Notes under the pieces: model-generated
Databases searched by the model: none
Told to the model about the DNA's origin: nothing
The model's input: the letters and a program-made list of their open reading frames with translations, nothing else
Shown here: piece by piece, positions 19,990-29,230 of the stretch
How positions within the stretch are numbered: the first letter of the stretch is position 1
How the letters are laid out: each line of letters begins with the position of its first letter
Translations under genes and position numbers: made by a program
From: Symbiodinium natans
Taxonomy: Eukaryota > Sar > Dinophyceae > Suessiales > Symbiodiniaceae
Direction of reading: 5' to 3'
NCBI GenBank assembly: GCA_905221605.1
Contig: CAJNDS010002226.1
Coordinates: forward strand, 227,001 to 291,000
Length of the DNA stretch: 64,000 nucleotides

Positions 19990-20116
19990 TTGCAATTAGG
20001 GGTTCAGGGGTTCAGGGGTTCAGGGGTTCAGGGGTTCAGGGGTTCAGGGGTTCAGGGTTCAGGGTTCAGCGTTTAGGGTATATGGTATAGGGTTTAGGGT
20101 TTAGGGTTTGGGGTTT
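19990..20116 (+). repeat. GGGGTTCA octamer block then TTTAGGG
   Basis: About seven GGGGTTCA units followed by mixed heptamers. Confidence 0.9.
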
Positions 20117-20132
20117 AAAGCCCATCTTCCCT

Positions 20133-20248
20133 ACTTTGGAGTAGACCCTCGAAAAAAAGGTATTTCCTTGTGAGGTAATTACAAGTTGCTCTCATAGGAA
20201 CCCAGAACCAAAAAAAGTGTTAAAGTATAGCAGTATAGTACTCTAAAA
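20133..20248. mobile_element. MITE-like element, family B copy 1
   Basis: Left end ACTTTGGAGTAGACCCT, followed by an A-run and GGTAT. Right end AGTATAGTACTCTAAA, preceded by an A-run. Copies occur at 36419-36517 and 56833-56936. It is the most diverged of the three. Confidence 0.8.
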
Positions 20249-20533
20249 CCCCGTCTTGCAAACTTTAGGATGAAACTTCACGGCTTCGGTGAGGAATAGC
20301 TTTTCCAAACACACCCGCGCGTTTCGCCTCTCCAATGGGGCAGGAGAACCCTGCAACACATGCACACCCGAAGTGTATACTACAGGGGTCGGAAAAAATT
20401 TCTACAAGTACACTATTCTAATTATTCAGGGCCCCCATATTAACTGTATAACCCAAAAAAAACTCGGGAGCGGAGCCTCACTGGCCATGGATGCAGAAGT
20501 AGAAGGCCCTGAGGATCACAGGATCCGGGTCTG

Positions 20534-20742
20534 TCTAGGGTTTAGGGTTTAGGGTTTAGGGTTTAGGGTTTAGGGTTTAGGGTTTAGGGTTTAGGGTTTA
20601 GGGTTTAGGGTTTAGGGTTTAGGGTTGAGGGTTGAGGGTTTAGGGTTTAGGGTTTAGGGTTTAGGGTTTAGGGTTTAGAGTTCAGGGTTTAGGGTTTAGG
20701 TTTTAGGGCTTAGGGTTTAGGGTGATGCCACCAGTAAGCCTG
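20534..20742 (+). repeat. Interstitial telomere-type tract, G-strand (about 28 units)
   Basis: Long TTTAGGG array with two TTGAGGG units and minor slips near the right end. Confidence 0.97.
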
Positions 20743-20821
20743 GAAACCTTAATTAAACCCTCATAACAGGCTTTGCCAGAACCCCTCTCACCCGCTATTC
20801 TACATAGGGGTACGCAATTTA

Positions 20822-20858
20822 AAACCCTAAACCCTAAACCCTAAACCCTAAACCCTAA
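20822..20858 (-). repeat. Interstitial telomere-type tract, C-strand
   Basis: Five CCCTAAA units. Confidence 0.95.
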
Positions 20859-21355
20859 GGTACTTTGGGGGGAGCTGCAGGTGGCTTGCGAATTTCTGAC
20901 GGTTCAGGATGGAAATCGCTTGCAAAGCTACGTCTCGACCCGAACCCTTTGGCAATCCCACACCAGAGACGCTCAACGTAGCAACTCTCAATCCTGAAAA
21001 AGGATTTAGGGTTCTAGGCGTTTCCACACCCGCCCTGTCATAACGAAACTCCACCCACAGGGCACCGAGTTTGCCTAGATGATGGCATCGGGCGGTTTTT
21101 TTTCGCGAAAGTCGCTCAGGGTGCAAGGTTCATCGAGGTTCCGACGCGCCCCACGTATTGAAAACAAAAGGGCGGCCGGGTGGACCTTCAACAAACGCCT
21201 GTCACAACTTCAGGTGTGGGGCTGGATGACAGGGCCCTTTGCATTGCCAGAAAGGGATAAACCCTAAACCCTGAATCCTAAACCATACCAGGTAGGGTTT
21301 AGGCAGAGGCCCTTTACCACTCTATCCGGAGGTAACCTTGAAATCTCCTCAAACT

Positions 21356-21436
21356 CGTAGGGTTTAGGGTTTAGGGTTTGGGGTTTGGGGTTTAGGGTTT
21401 AGGGTTTTAGGGTTTATGGTTTGGGGTTTGGGGTTC
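21356..21436 (+). repeat. Interstitial telomere-type tract, G-strand
   Basis: TTTAGGG/TTTGGGG mixture. Confidence 0.93.
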
Positions 21437-21439
21437 ACT

Positions 21440-21520
21440 GGGATTACCTGTTCAAGGGCAAGCTGATCCAAGCCAGCGGCTTAGGTCAACGGCAGCTTCG
21501 CTGGCCTGTGCAGGCTTCGC
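21440..21520 (+). CDS. Possible exon, ambiguous frame
   Basis: Two overlapping plus frames are open, one reading WDYLFKGKLIQASGLGQR and the other LGLPVQGQADPSQRL. TTAGGTCAAC gives a possible donor, and CCTGTGCAGG a possible acceptor. Confidence 0.3.
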
Positions 21521-21539
21521 ATCCTGTCCCTAAATCCCG

Positions 21540-21654
21540 AACCCTAAAGTCTAAACCCTAAACCCTCCTGAACCCTAAACCCCAAAACCCTAAACCCTCC
21601 TAAACCCTAAACCCTACACCCCTAAACCCCAAACCCCAAACCCTAAACCCTAAA
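21540..21654 (-). repeat. Interstitial telomere-type tract, C-strand, irregular
   Basis: CCCTAAA with inserted CCT and CCCCAAA units. Confidence 0.9.
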
Positions 21655-21741
21655 GGGGCCAAAAACCTGCTAGACGCCCGCCAGTCTTCAAGGGGCGCAG
21701 GCTTTGAAGGCTTGGGTTGCAGGGCCGCACTTGGGGTGTAG
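21655..21741 (+). CDS. Candidate exon, frame KNLLDARQSSRGAGF
   Basis: Open from the C-strand array, reading KNLLDARQSSRGAGFEGL and GCRAALG to a GTGTAG donor-like site that also holds the in-frame stop. Left edge undefined. Confidence 0.35.
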   Translation, partial: GAKNLLDARQSSRGAGFEGLGCRAALGV

Positions 21742-21770
21742 GCTATCGACTTCGTCTCCATACTAGCGCA

Positions 21771-22160
21771 ACCCTAAACCCTAAACCCGAAACCCTAAAC
21801 CCTAAACCCTAAACCCGAAGCCCTCAACCCTCACCCTGAAGCCTAAAGCACAAAGCCTAAAGCCTAAACCCTCAACCTAAAGCCTAAAGCTTAAAGCCTT
21901 AAGCCTAAAGCCCTAAAGCCCTAAAGCCCTAAAGCTTAAAGCCTTAAGCCCTAAAGCCCTAAAGCCCTAAAGCCCTAAAGCCCTAAAGCCCTATAGCCCT
22001 AAAGCCCTAAAGCCTAAAGCCTAAAGCTAGCCCTAAACCCGCCTAGCCCTAAACCCTAAACCCTAAAGCCCCTAATCCCTAAAACCATAAACCCTAAAAC
22101 CCTAAAAACCTAAACCCTAAACCCTGAACCCTGAACCCTGAACCCTAAACCCTAAACCCT
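21771..22160 (-). repeat. Long mixed C-strand array with CCTAAAG/CCCTAAAG block
   Basis: CCCTAAA passes into CCTAAAG heptamers and CCCTAAAG octamers (about 21840-22030), then back to CCCTAAA. It is one of the most diversified arrays in the window. Confidence 0.93.
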
Positions 22161-22279
22161 ACTCTTTGCCAGCCGGCAAGAGAAGGCATGTGGGAGACAA
22201 GGGCCTTGGGGCTCAAGGCGCCCTTCTGCTAAGACTTACAGAGCTCAACTTACAGGGCCTTCGTAGGAAATGCAGATTT

Positions 22280-22372
22280 AGGGCTTAGGGTTTTAGGGTT
22301 TTAGCAGGGTTTTTAGGGTTTTAGCAGGGTTTTAGGGTTTAGGGTTGTAGGGTTTTAGGGTTTAGGGTTCGG
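22280..22372 (+). repeat. Octamer-type G-strand tract
   Basis: TTTTAGGG units with two GCAGGGTTTT insertions. Confidence 0.88.
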
Positions 22373-23127
22373 GGGTTGGGTTTCGGGATTTAGCGGTTTA
22401 GAATCTTAGGGTCTCAGGGTTCTTTTCGGGTCTTAGGGTGTTAGGGTTTTTATACCTCCCTTGATAACCCTTTTAAGGGACATAGGGGACCGACACCCCA
22501 CATTCCCAGATTCCCCACTAAGAGCCAGTAGGACCCGAATCTTACAAAGGCCACCTGTAGAATCAAAAGGGGGGCAGGGGAGACGGTGCGTATCACGGCA
22601 GCAATCCCGGACCCCCTAAACCCAAGGTTTAGGGTTTAGGGTTTAGAGAGCCCTCCCACTAGCTTAGGCTTAAAAACAATGGCTGAGGTCTGGGATCTAG
22701 CCAAGACTGTACATCGTAGACTCATGGGATCTAGATCACGCAAGTTCTACGCGCCTGGCGCCCCATGACAGGCGAAGCCGTGGCCGGGCGTGCACGTCTG
22801 TCCTTCTCGGCCAAGTCCTGTGCCAGGTTCGGGTTTAGGGTTTAGGGTTTAGGGTTTGGGGGGGCTGCAACTTTGTAAGCTCTAGAAGAACTTCAGAGCA
22901 TTCTCATGTCTGGGCTGAGGTTAACAGGCCTGGGAAATCCTGCGAAAGTCACTTCATTGTCACTGTTCTGGGCCTGGAGCACGATACAAACTCTGGAAGT
23001 TGCAGTAGGCATTCGTGGGAAGGATTCATGAGTCGGACCACCTGCTCGCTCACAAGAGAGGGGGGAGGGAGGGAGAGGGACAAGACGTTTTAACGGAATT
23101 TTCAAAGTGGGTGGAACGGGAGAGTGA

Positions 23128-23373
23128 GTGGGTCACGGGAGAGTGGCATGGTTAGAGACACTCTACATCACAGTGGGGGTTTCTCAGGGGGGTTGGAAGG
23201 AGACAGAGGGAAAGTTTGACAAAGAAAAAGAATACAGCAGGGAAGAGCAAGCGAGTGAGCTGCTGGTGCCCTGCGAGCGTCGAAAATCCGAACTGTCTTC
23301 TACCAGAAGCGCATTGCTCGAAGAGAATAGGGACTACAATGGAGCGTTCGGCTTCCCAGCCGACCATATTTGA
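23128..23373 (+). CDS. Candidate exon-rich frame, hydrophilic
   Basis: A plus-strand frame whose central and distal parts read EGKFDKEKEYSREEQA, then SELLVPCERRKSELSS and TRSALLEENRDYNGAF before a TGA. The high content of charged residues could form a coiled coil. Two other frames are also open in part. Not recognised. Confidence 0.35.
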   Translation: MGHGRVAWLETLYITVGVSQGGWKETEGKFDKEKEYSREEQASELLVPCERRKSELSSTRSALLEENRDYNGAFGFPADHI

Positions 23374-23416
23374 ACCCAAAGAACAACCCCGCCCTAAACT
23401 TCTTCAACGTCTAAAG

Positions 23417-23487
23417 GTTTAGGGTTTAGGGTTTAGGGTTTAGGGTTTAGGGTTTAGGGTTTAGGGTTTAGGGTTTAGGGTTTAGGG
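23417..23487 (+). repeat. Interstitial telomere-type tract, G-strand (10 units)
   Basis: Perfect TTTAGGG array. Confidence 0.97.
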
Positions 23488-23503
23488 TCCCCCCAAAGCC
23501 CAG

Positions 23504-23616
23504 AAGCTGAACCCATCTTCGCCACAACGGTCACCGGGCCTCGCGCGGCCTCGGCAGGCTTGAGGCCGTCACTGGCCGCGAAGGTGGCTGTGGGTCGCAA
23601 CGCGCCTTTCGTTTAG
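23504..23616 (+). CDS. Candidate terminal exon (stop TAG)
   Basis: After AAAGCCCAG the frame reads AEPIFATTVTGPRAASAG, then LRPSLAAKVAVGRNAPFV and TAG. Ala/Val/Pro-rich but non-repetitive, with an acceptor-like AG and a clean stop 25 bp before G-rich repeat words resume. Function unknown. Confidence 0.45.
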
Positions 23617-24059
23617 GCGGAGGGCATTTGGGGGTTTGGGGTTTAGGGTTACTCGTTATATCTGGGTTCAGAGTTTAGGGTTTATAGGGTTTGGGCTTAG
23701 GCTTACTAGGGCTTAGTTAGTAGGGCACGGTACCCAAGAACGCTATCATAAAACCCCTTAGACGGGTTCCAGGTGCTTGTTATAGGTTGCGGTGGTTCTG
23801 GCTCAGCATCCTTAAACACTGTTAACCCGATCAAACCCTGTGTGAACCCTCCCAACCCTGAAAGCCCTCCATGCCAGTCCCTTATCTGAGACTCCTGAAA
23901 CCCTAAACCCTAAACTTTGGCCCTAAACCCTAAACCCGCAGGTGTGTCGTGTGTGGGGATCTTGATGACGAGTTCAGCAACCCTGAACCCGAACCCCCGA
24001 TTCCGAATTCGCTTCCTTGGGGGCTGTTAAGTCTTGTGGTTTGGCGTTTAGGGTAGCCT

Positions 24060-24370
24060 CCACGTTTAGGGCCATTTGTAGAGAAGCTTTCTTGACGTGC
24101 GGTCTTCCAGCCCGGGCAGGTTCCCCATAGAGGCAATGAATTACCTATTGCATGTGAATTTTCAACATTGCATCGGATTTCCAAAAATGTTACCCTCGAA
24201 AAGCCTTGCTCAGAGCAGACATGCATGTCCGCAAGGCCTCGCGCCCCGTGCTGGCGGAGGAGGCCGTAGATGGCCGAGAGGATGCGCGAGCCTCGAAAGT
24301 TACCTGCGAGGAGCGGCGCGGAGCGATATATCTGCGGCTCGATGATGCTTGAAGGCTTGCCCAGAGCGTT
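24060..24370. other. GC-rich block open on both strands
   Basis: The minus frame (23930-24385) reads [17 protein letters not shown] and continues through [16 protein letters not shown]. The plus frame (24097-24345) is also open. One of them may be exonic, but no splice or homology cue chooses between them. Confidence 0.3.
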
Positions 24371-24382
24371 ATGAATGCGAGT

Positions 24383-24415
24383 CATGTGTGTGCGTGTATG
24401 TGTGTGTGTGTGTAT

Positions 24416-24447
<32 letters not shown>

Positions 24448-24542
24448 GTACAGATACATATACACATACATATACACATACATATACACATACACATACA
24501 TACACATATATGTACATATACACATACATACACGATACACGA
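24383..24542. repeat. Compound CA/TA microsatellite
   Basis: GTGTGT then ATACAT/ACATAC runs. The six overlapping Tyr/Ile/Thr/His-repeat frames are artefacts of it. Confidence 0.95.
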
Positions 24543-24816
24543 TACACACAAAGCGAACCAACATGACGGGAGAAGGGAGGCGGGTAGAGGGGCGGGGGTG
24601 TGGGAGGGGGGGGGGGCGGGGGCCACACAGAGAATGAATGGAAGAACACACGGTTTAGGGTTGAGGGTTTAGGGAAACAAAAAACCGGGCGGCTTTTGAA
24701 GGCAACCCTCCTTAAAATTAGAAGAAGACACTCTGCCCAACAACTAGTCAGCTTTCTTTGCGGGTTTAGGGTTTAGGGTTTAGGGTTTCGGGTTTCGGGT
24801 TGTTTCGGAAGGCTGC

Positions 24817-24918
24817 ATGGCATCACAGCACTCAGACAGTGTGCCTCGGGCAACAGGCTTCGGATTTCGCGGTGGGTCACCTGCGGCCGCATCACCCTAC
24901 GGTGCCAAGGACGCAACC
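24817..24918 (+). CDS. Candidate first exon with ATG
   Basis: It reads MASQHSDSVPRATGFGFR, then GGSPAAASPYGAKDAT before entering the CCCTAAA array, where a TAA follows. The N-terminus is Ser/Ala/Gly-rich and polar. The AAGGACGCAACC at the right edge could provide a GA- or GC-type donor. Confidence 0.45.
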
Positions 24919-25025
24919 CTAAACCCTAAACCCTAAACCCTAAACCCTAAACCCTAAACCCTAAACCCTAAACCCTAAACCCTAAACCCTAAACCCTAAA
25001 CCCTAAACCCTAAACCCTAAACCCT
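24916..25025 (-). repeat. Interstitial telomere-type tract, C-strand (about 15 units)
   Basis: Perfect CCCTAAA array. Confidence 0.97.
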
Positions 25026-25124
25026 TTGTATCTGAGGTACTTGCAGCATTTTCAGTGCCAGGGTGCAGGGGCTCAGAGAGCGCGCCTTCCAAAAATGGTG
25101 TAAGAAGCCATGAACCCCCTGTGG

Positions 25125-25213
25125 CGTCCCAGTCACCATCTTGCCACAAGGGTACCCGTTTTGTGGGATCCAGAGCTAAACACGAAGGGTAAAGGGTACC
25201 CCTGAGCTACCCG
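25125..25213. mobile_element. MITE/introner-like element, family C copy
   Basis: TCCCAGTCACCATCTTG at the left, AAGGGTACC near both sides and GAGCTACCCGG at the right match the order of the 40131-40241 introner, though with more divergence. Confidence 0.6.
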
Positions 25214-25215
25214 GC

Positions 25216-25288
25216 TTGGGTTTAGGGTTTAATTAGGGTTTAGGGTTTAGGGTTTAGGGTTTAGGGTTTAGGGTTTAGGGTTTAGGGG
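25216..25288 (+). repeat. Interstitial telomere-type tract, G-strand
   Basis: TTTAGGG array with one GGTTTAATTAGGG junction. Confidence 0.95.
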
Positions 25289-25306
25289 GTGGTTTCGGGA
25301 GGGCTC

Positions 25307-25401
25307 ATGCGGGCGGTCAGGAGTCGCGCGAAGCCGAAGCTTTGGATTGACAAGGACATGCGTTGCAAGGCTTCTTCCCTTTCTTTGTGTCGGTCCTGTT
25401 T
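25307..25401 (+). CDS. Candidate exon with ATG, frame MRAVRSRAKPKLWIDK
   Basis: It reads MRAVRSRAKPKLWIDKD, then MRCKASSLSLCRSC before running into the next TTTAGGG array. Basic composition. GGAGGGCTCATG upstream gives no clear acceptor, so it may be a first exon. Confidence 0.4.
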
Positions 25402-25457
25402 AGGGTTTAGGGTTTAGGGTTTAGGGTTTAGGGTTTAGGGTTTAGGGTTTAGGGTTT
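25399..25457 (+). repeat. Interstitial telomere-type tract, G-strand
   Basis: Eight TTTAGGG units. Confidence 0.96.
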
Positions 25458-25554
25458 TGGGGTGCCTATAGCAGGCTTGCATGTAAGAAGGATCTCAAGG
25501 CACTCAAAGAGGGAGACGTAGGAGACTCAGAATCTGGAAGCGCCAAGGCAGTTT

Positions 25555-25709
25555 TATAGGGTTCTTAACAAAAAGGGGTTCAGGGGGGGGCACGTACCTA
25601 GGGAACCTTAGGGAAGCTTAGGGAGCCTTCGGGAGTAGTGGGGAGTATTAGGGGAACCTTGGGCTACGTACCCCCCTTGAACCCCCCCCTCCCTTAAGAG
25701 CCCTACCAG
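25555..25709. mobile_element. Palindromic MITE-like element (about 155 bp)
   Basis: Left end TATAGGGTTCTTAAC with GGGGTTCAGGGGGGG and CACGTACC; right end GCTACGTACCCCCC with TTGAACCCCCCC and CTTAAGAGCCCTA. The arms pair over about 45 bp with small gaps. The centre repeats AGGGAACCTTAGGGA-like words. Confidence 0.8.
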
Positions 25710-25758
25710 GCTTTATATTAGGCCTTCCTCCGACTTCAAGCGGAGAATGGGGAAGCCG

Positions 25759-25780
25759 GGACCCCCCCCCCCCCCCCCCG
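25759..25780 (-). repeat. Poly-C tract
   Basis: Run of C with a single G interruption. Confidence 0.9.
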
Positions 25781-25984
25781 CCCAAGCCTAGCAACGCGCA
25801 AGAATGCAATACAACAAAAAAGGACTTCAGGTCTCATACGCCCTGAAAGCTACAAACTCCTGAGTCCCTGAAAAACCCCGAACTTTAGAGACGATACACC
25901 CCAACCAAATGGTGTAGGCTTTGCCAAAGCCCCAAACCCTCCAAAACACTACAGAGCCCATAGGCCCCTCAGGCGCTCAACCTC

Positions 25985-26107
25985 CAAAGCCTAAGCCCTC
26001 TAAGCCCTCTAAGCCCTCTAAGCCCTCTAAGCCCTCTAAGCCCTCTAAGCCCTCTAAGCCCTCTAAGCCCTCTAAGCCCTCTAAGCCCTCTAAGCCTTCT
26101 AAGCCCT
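25985..26107 (+). repeat. 9-bp tandem array (AAGCCCTCT)n
   Basis: About 13 units. Because the period is a multiple of three it stays open and would encode a Lys-Pro-Ser repeat on plus and a Gly-Leu-Arg repeat on minus. I regard these as artefacts unless expression is shown. It merges into CCCTAAA units on the right. Confidence 0.95.
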
Positions 26108-26164
26108 AAACCCTCAATCCTAAGCCTAAACCCTAAACCCTGAACCCTACTAAACCCTAAATCC

Positions 26165-26260
26165 TCAACGCTGAGAGCCATAGAGCCGGCCGAGGCCTCG
26201 CTGAGGCACTCGGACTGCCATCCAGTGGGGGAACTCGTTGGCGCCTGCGTCTACACCCTC
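26165..26260 (-). CDS. Candidate exon, minus strand
   Basis: It reads VDAGANEFPHWMAVRVPQ, then RGLGRLYGSQR and TGA. The plus strand is open here too, but the minus peptide is more protein-like. It sits between C-strand arrays. Confidence 0.35.
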   Translation of the reverse strand, partial: EGVDAGANEFPHWMAVRVPQRGLGRLYGSQR

Positions 26261-26462
26261 AACCCAAAACCCAAAACCCAAAACCCTGAACCCTGAACCC
26301 TAAACCCTAAGCCCTTAAGCCCTACTTAAGCCCTAAGCCCCAAGTTGATGTGAGCTGATGTCCATGATGGGCCCGCCGGATTTTACAGTCTACAGGCTTG
26401 TAGGGCTTCGGGATTGAAAAGATCTTCACAAGGAATCTACTATTCTGGGTGCAACTCCTCCC

Positions 26463-26513
26463 CTTCCCCTTCCCCCCCCCCCCCCCCCTTCCCCTTCCCC
26501 CCCCCCCCCCCCC
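26463..26513 (-). repeat. Poly-C tract with TTCCCC interruptions
   Basis: Two long C-runs separated by CTTCCCCTTCC. Confidence 0.93.
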
Positions 26514-26515
26514 AA

Positions 26516-26556
26516 AAACCCTAAACCCTAAACCCTAAACCCTAAACCCTAAACCC
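26516..26556 (-). repeat. Interstitial telomere-type tract, C-strand
   Basis: CCCTAAA units ending CCCAAG, which forms the acceptor-like edge of the next exon. Confidence 0.95.
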
Positions 26557-26559
26557 AAG

Positions 26560-26715
26560 AACGAGGACAGAGTAGGTGCCTCGATCCGCCTCGCCGGGGC
26601 TGTTGTGGGACGTGAGCTGCTGGGGAGCGAGTGCGCCGCCTTCGCGGATTCTGGGGGATTCAGGGCCTTGGGGTCTCTCTGGGATAGGATAGAGCCGAAG
26701 ATTGAAGGCTTTCAG
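26560..26715 (+). CDS. Candidate long internal exon (about 52 codons)
   Basis: Directly after AAACCCAAG the frame reads NEDRVGASIRLAGAVVG, then RELLGSECAAFADSGGF, RALGSLWDRIEPKIEG and FQ. This is one of the most protein-like stretches in the window, with balanced acidic, basic and aliphatic residues. The open frame continues into a TA microsatellite after 26735 and must end before it. The telomere-type C-strand array reaches the acceptor itself. Two further open plus-strand stretches (27303-27509, 27553-27714) may belong to the same gene. Confidence 0.5.
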
Positions 26716-26734
26716 ATTTTAGCTTCAAGGTCTC

Positions 26735-26790
26735 TCTCTACATATATATATATATATCCATATATATATATATGTACATGGGTACATATA
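26735..26790. repeat. (TA)n microsatellite
   Basis: ATATAT runs separated by CCATATAT and GTACATGGGTACAT. Confidence 0.9.
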
Positions 26791-27045
26791 TGTAGCTCAG
26801 GCAAGTGTTTCCAGACCTGTTGTTTCTCAAGGGTACAACTTTAATTAGGGGTACAGGTTGCTGGCGTAGAGAAGATTAGGGAAGCTAGGGCGTTGGATTT
26901 GGTCTTAGCGGTTTTGGGCTCAGGAAGCCCTGAAACCTACAGGGTTGCAGGATCTCTTGGTCTGCTCTGAGCCCTTGCCCGTTCCTTTGTCTCAGTTCAA
27001 ACCTGCAAAGAAAAGAGAAAGACAGGCAACCCCCAAGAAACAGGA

Positions 27046-27165
27046 GCTTGCTTTAGGGTCTATAATACTAATTCCATGATTACTAATATTACTCGCATTT
27101 TTGTGATTATTGTTATTTCAGTTTTTAGTAGAATTTTAAGTGTGATTTTAATAATCTTGTGGGTT
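27046..27165. other. AT-rich island with hydrophobic frame
   Basis: A sharply AT-rich patch whose plus frame reads MITNITRIFVIIVISVF, then SRILSVILIILWVG. This is typical either of an organellar membrane protein fragment or of chance T-rich translation. No family could be assigned. Confidence 0.3.
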
Positions 27166-27302
27166 GGTGCGCCTTGCAGGGGCCATTGCCAACTTTCCAG
27201 GGTCGGGAAAGGGTGGCTTAGCTTGCTTCCCTATCTTCTGGGCAGGCAGATCCTGAGGACAAAGGCTACACATGGCTAGGGACTGAGGGTTCCTGGCTTT
27301 AA

Positions 27303-27509
27303 AATCACTCAACCCCGGAAAAAAACCTGCTTGGAACTTCGCGGGTGGACGAAGGGGTCCTACGAGTGGTAGCTGAGCGTTTTCACCGCCTGCCGTGCGC
27401 TTCGGGGTCTGAGTGCGCGCTGGTTGCTTGCAAGGGTGGCCCAGTCAGGGACCGGAGAGGCGCCGATGCACTAGAGGAGGCTGCACAAGTCACCCTATCG
27501 CACACTTAA
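27303..27509 (+). CDS. Candidate exon, 68 codons open without ATG, stop TAA
   Basis: From an upstream TAA the frame stays open and reads GTSRVDEGVLRVVAERFH, then RLPCASGSECALVACKG, GPVRDRRGADALEEAAQV and TLSHT before a TAA. GCTTGCAAGG and GTGGTAGCTG inside could be splice sites. Strongly protein-like and lacking a start, so an exon rather than a whole gene. Unknown family. Confidence 0.5.
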   Translation, partial: NHSTPEKNLLGTSRVDEGVLRVVAERFHRLPCASGSECALVACKGGPVRDRRGADALEEAAQVTLSHT

Positions 27510-27552
27510 AATAAGGGACCCGGGAATACTACTCATAGGGTCCATACTGTAG

Positions 27553-27714
27553 GGGTGGGGCAGAAGAATAACTCCTACTACCCGAAGCCGCTTCCCCAGT
27601 AACAGGGCCTCCGTGTGGGTTGCTGCCGGTGCGGTTGGAGGCCGTGCTGTGCAAGGAAGCGAGTGGCCCAGCTCCTGGGCGATTAGGCCACGGGTTGCAG
27701 GCCTTTGGGGTTAG
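27553..27714 (+). CDS. Candidate exon, 53 codons open without ATG, stop TAG
   Basis: The frame reads SRFPSNRASVWVAAGAVG, then GRAVQGSEWPSSWAIRPR and VAGLWG. TTCCCCAG (ending 27599) is an acceptor-like motif in the middle. Same strand as the preceding candidate exon, 44 bp downstream. Confidence 0.4.
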   Translation, partial: GWGRRITPTTRSRFPSNRASVWVAAGAVGGRAVQGSEWPSSWAIRPRVAGLWG

Positions 27715-27807
27715 GGCTGGAGGTTTAGGGTTCAGGGTTTAGGATTTAGGTTCATGAGTACCTAGAAACAAAGTGATAAGTGAGTGAGAAAGGCAACTTG
27801 CATTATA

Positions 27808-27896
27808 GACTCTGGGGAAAAAACGCCCATTAAAACATATTAAATTCATGCGTGCCGTATAATTTAATATATTTTAATAGGGTTTTTCGTGGAGTC
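27808..27896. mobile_element. AT-rich palindromic MITE-like element
   Basis: Left arm GACTCTGGGGAAAAAACG, CCCATTAAAACATATTAAAT; right arm ATTTAATATATTTTAAT, AGGGTTTTTCGTGGAGTC. The arms pair over about 35 bp with a GCGTGCCG loop. Confidence 0.8.
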
Positions 27897-27899
27897 GCG

Positions 27900-28425
27900 A
27901 GTGAAGGGTGAAAGGGGTGACAGGGGTGAATGAACAAGCCAAAAGACCCCATGTTGTTCCCCGGTTAGTACAAAAAAAAGACCAAGAAATCCCCCTTTCC
28001 TGTTCACCCGTGTCATCATGAACCTGTTAACCGCACGAATGAGGGAGATGAAAAGGGCCCGTTTAAAGTACTTATTATTTGGCCCTTTTCACCCTCATTC
28101 TCCCATCCTGGCTGTTACCTTCACGACTCAACAGATTAACTCCTAGAGACAGAGGTTGTTTCGTTCATGTGCTCACTGCGTTCATTCATTCGCAGGCTCA
28201 TTCATTCTCTTATTCACACACTCTCTTCACCTTGGAAATCCTATTGTAAACTCCTGGTACGCCCTCACAAGAACACCATTATAATATTATTAATGCGCGT
28301 GCGTGAACTTACCGCAGTAATACGATTATGTTGGGTTCTTAGTGGCTTGGAAACAGATGAACGGAGTGAATCCCAAGCCTTATTGATGACCGCAGCACAA
28401 GACCCAGAGAACTAACCGGCCGTGA
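27900..28425. other. Unique region with nested inverted words
   Basis: GTGAAAGGGGTGACAGGGGTG / GTTCACCCGTGTCATC and GAAAAGGGCCCG / GGCCCTTTTC form inverted pairs over about 150 bp, suggesting another degraded palindromic element (27903-28110). Downstream, a frame at 28167-28415 is open but not convincing. Confidence 0.45.
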
Positions 28426-28426
28426 A

Positions 28427-28504
28427 CTCCTTTAAAAGCCCAATTTCATTATAATTCACGCTTTGTTCACACTGCATTGTAATTATAATGTGGGCTTTTA
28501 GGAG
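28427..28504. mobile_element. Palindromic MITE-like element (about 78 bp)
   Basis: CTCCTTTAAAAGCCCA with ATTATAATT on the left pairs with AATTATAATG and TGGGCTTTTAGGAG on the right, leaving a loop of about 25 bases. Confidence 0.85.
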
Positions 28505-28954
28505 ATTCCGGAAGGTTAGACAGGCGGTTGGGGTCCCGAGGGTGGGTTCTTAGTGGTTATGTTCTCTCTTCTAGTTCTATAGGCTGCTGGTTCTTCCGAA
28601 ACCTGATGACGACTTACCATGAGGCTTCCATTTTGGACTTCGGGCGAGCTGATGATGCACTGAGCCTCTAGTACACCTGAACTTCGACACCCTACATCTG
28701 AAATTCTAAGCCTTGAAGCCCTCGTGCAAAAACTCTGCCCAGACCCCTCAACTGTGGTTCGTGGATACCAAGTCTACTAAGCATGATATTGGTAACCCGC
28801 CCCCCCCCCCCCTTTCAAGGAGGGAACTGTAATTGGCGGTCCAGGCAGGCCTTGCTTGGAAGCCCACTTTTGACGTAGTAAGTAGGGCTAGGAAGTTGGG
28901 TTCTGGGGATTACCATGGCGTGTCTAGGGGATGCAGTAGACTTGTGAGTCACTT

Positions 28955-29075
28955 AGTTGTCCAGTAACCTGGGGGAATGAAAGGTCAACCTATGGGATCT
29001 TATAGGGATGAGAATACCCCAAAAAGGTCAAAATCTACCTACTCAACTAACTAAGGTCAACAGGGCCTTCCAAAT
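28955..29075. mobile_element. Dispersed element family F copy 1
   Basis: Shares CTTAG..GTCCAGTAACC, TGGGGGAAT, TTATAGGGA, AGAATA.CCC and AGGT.AAA with 43083-43190 in the same order. The ends contain CTTAGTTG and CAACTAAC. Confidence 0.75.
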
Positions 29076-29159
29076 TAGGGGTCGATGAAAGGTTCAGCAG
29101 GTGCCCCGACGCTGCGTCCAGACGAGGCCGTTGTGGGTCGGCTGCTGGCCTGTGGTAGT

Positions 29160-29230
29160 TTTGAGAATGAACCCTGAACCCCGAACCCTAAACCCTGAAC
29201 CCGGAACCCTGAACCCTGAACCCTAAAAAC
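29160..29230 (-). repeat. Degenerate C-strand telomere-type tract
   Basis: CCCTGAA/CCCTAAA/CCCGGAA mixture. Confidence 0.85.

Noticed and set aside
24349-24672. Tyr/Ile/Thr/His-repeat frames on both strands
   Set aside because: Compound CA/TA microsatellite translated in six frames.
25921-26181. Lys-Pro-Ser and Gly-Leu-Arg repeat proteins
   Set aside because: Both come from the 9-bp AAGCCCTCT array, whose period keeps any frame open.
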